Source of the DNA: a virus
Strand: one strand, 5' to 3'
IMG/VR virus record: IMGVR_UViG_3300025781_000013
Location: 1-53,748 of that record
DNA length: 53,748 bases
Under the pieces are notes generated by a model that made no database searches, was not told the DNA's origin, and was given only the letters and a program-made list of their open reading frames with translations. Position 1 is the stretch's first letter. Each line of letters starts with the position of its first letter. The position numbers and the translations under genes were made by a program. Below are positions 53,496 to 53,748 of this stretch, piece after piece.

Positions 53496-53524
53496 ATTAT
53501 AACAAAAATTTCATTTCTGGTCAA
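53496..53524 (-). promoter_or_regulatory. Sigma70-type promoter TTGACC-N17-TATAAT
   Basis: -35 TTGACC (53524-53519), 17-nt spacer, -10 TATAAT (53501-53496) on the minus strand, in the 85-bp gap after the 53550 gene. The leader to ATG 53464 is about 25 nt and contains AAGGAG. It shares the -35, -10 and spacer length with the 48424-48452 promoter, so both are likely used by the same host-type RNA polymerase. Confidence 0.85.
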
Positions 53525-53549
53525 ATCAGAGTATGGTAGAAAAACAACA

Positions 53550-53748
53550 CTATTCCGCAACTCCGAAATGTTCATACACCTGTATTCTAATACTAGTATT
53601 GTGATGAATAGCATCCATAGTTTCTAATACACATTCCCGAACAATCGAATCGACGAATTTTTTCAATTCATCTTCTGCAAATTTGATAAAGTTCGTACTT
53701 CCAGCGAATCCTTCATAAAATTCTCCGCCAGCCTGTTCGGCAAGTTTT
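53550..53748 (-). CDS. MNERIRELA/FAELIVREC family member, 5' part missing at window edge
   Basis: The frame is open at the right edge and ends with TAG at 53550. It shows KLAEQAGGEFYEGF, then DELKKFVDSIVRECVLETM and the end IQVYEHFGVAE. The family's FAELIVREC is FVDSIVREC here. The last codons contain GGAG, but no start codon follows at 7 nt; instead there is a promoter. The N-terminus lies outside the window. Confidence 0.7.
   Translation of the reverse strand, partial: KLAEQAGGEFYEGFAGSTNFIKFAEDELKKFVDSIVRECVLETMDAIHHNTSIRIQVYEHFGVAE

Noticed and set aside
1-53748. tRNA genes, integrase, restriction-modification, diversity-generating retroelement
   Set aside because: No cloverleaf, recombinase, methylase or reverse-transcriptase motif seen on either strand by eye. 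A tRNAscan and HMM run would be needed to exclude them fully.

Overview
The window looks like part of the genome of a T4-like tailed phage (contractile-tail myovirus, Caudoviricetes), most likely from an aquatic metagenome. The main evidence is a gp25-gp6 baseplate pair followed by a 4411-residue structural protein, two T4-type late promoters (CATAAATA and TATAAATA), tail-fibre proteins, thyX, and a long array of very small phage genes packed with ATGA overlaps. I saw no tRNA, integrase, IS element or CRISPR array by eye. The window appears cut out of a larger genome, because genes run off both ends.

Layout. (1) 1-20763, plus strand: late virion genes (end of a Gly/Ser-rich structural protein, gp25, gp6, the giant 4411-aa protein, a tandem pair of small related genes, two tail-fibre-like proteins). 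(2) 20823-38213, plus strand: a tight, mostly overlapping run that starts from a sigma70-type promoter and carries a glycan or virion modification island. It holds glycosyltransferase-like proteins, a 2-oxoglutarate oxygenase, five N-terminal-twitch radical SAM proteins, several TEK-motif (fucosyltransferase-like) proteins, a 33-aa basic peptide, an SGNH hydrolase and an O-carbamoyltransferase. (3) 38152-42884: two more TEK-motif proteins on the minus strand, head-to-head (1-bp gap) with an 800-aa repeat protein on the plus strand. (4) 42841-53748, minus strand: a DegT aminotransferase, an epimerase, a conserved small protein, thyX, conserved T4-like accessory proteins, two lipoproteins, and an AT-richer array of small genes. 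That array is dominated by a paralogous family starting MNERIRELA and carrying FAELIVREC.

How it fits together (inference). The late genes build the baseplate and fibres. The island encodes sugar-nucleotide processing (aminotransferase, epimerase), transfer (glycosyltransferase-like proteins) and tailoring (carbamoyl, hydroxyl, acyl or deacyl, radical SAM chemistry). It could decorate virion glycans or alter the host surface. The minus-strand operon looks like an early/middle region with sigma70-like promoters. Three of those start sites sit exactly 6 nt after a -10 box, which predicts leaderless mRNAs. Many of the smallest genes share one ribosome-binding cassette (GGAG, 7 nt, ATG).

Most promising for novelty: the five-radical-SAM island, the repeat protein built from pieces of a glycosyltransferase domain that has lost its DxD motif, the seven FG-GAP motifs inside the giant baseplate-associated protein, and the reading-frame-independent ribosome-binding cassette in the small-gene array.
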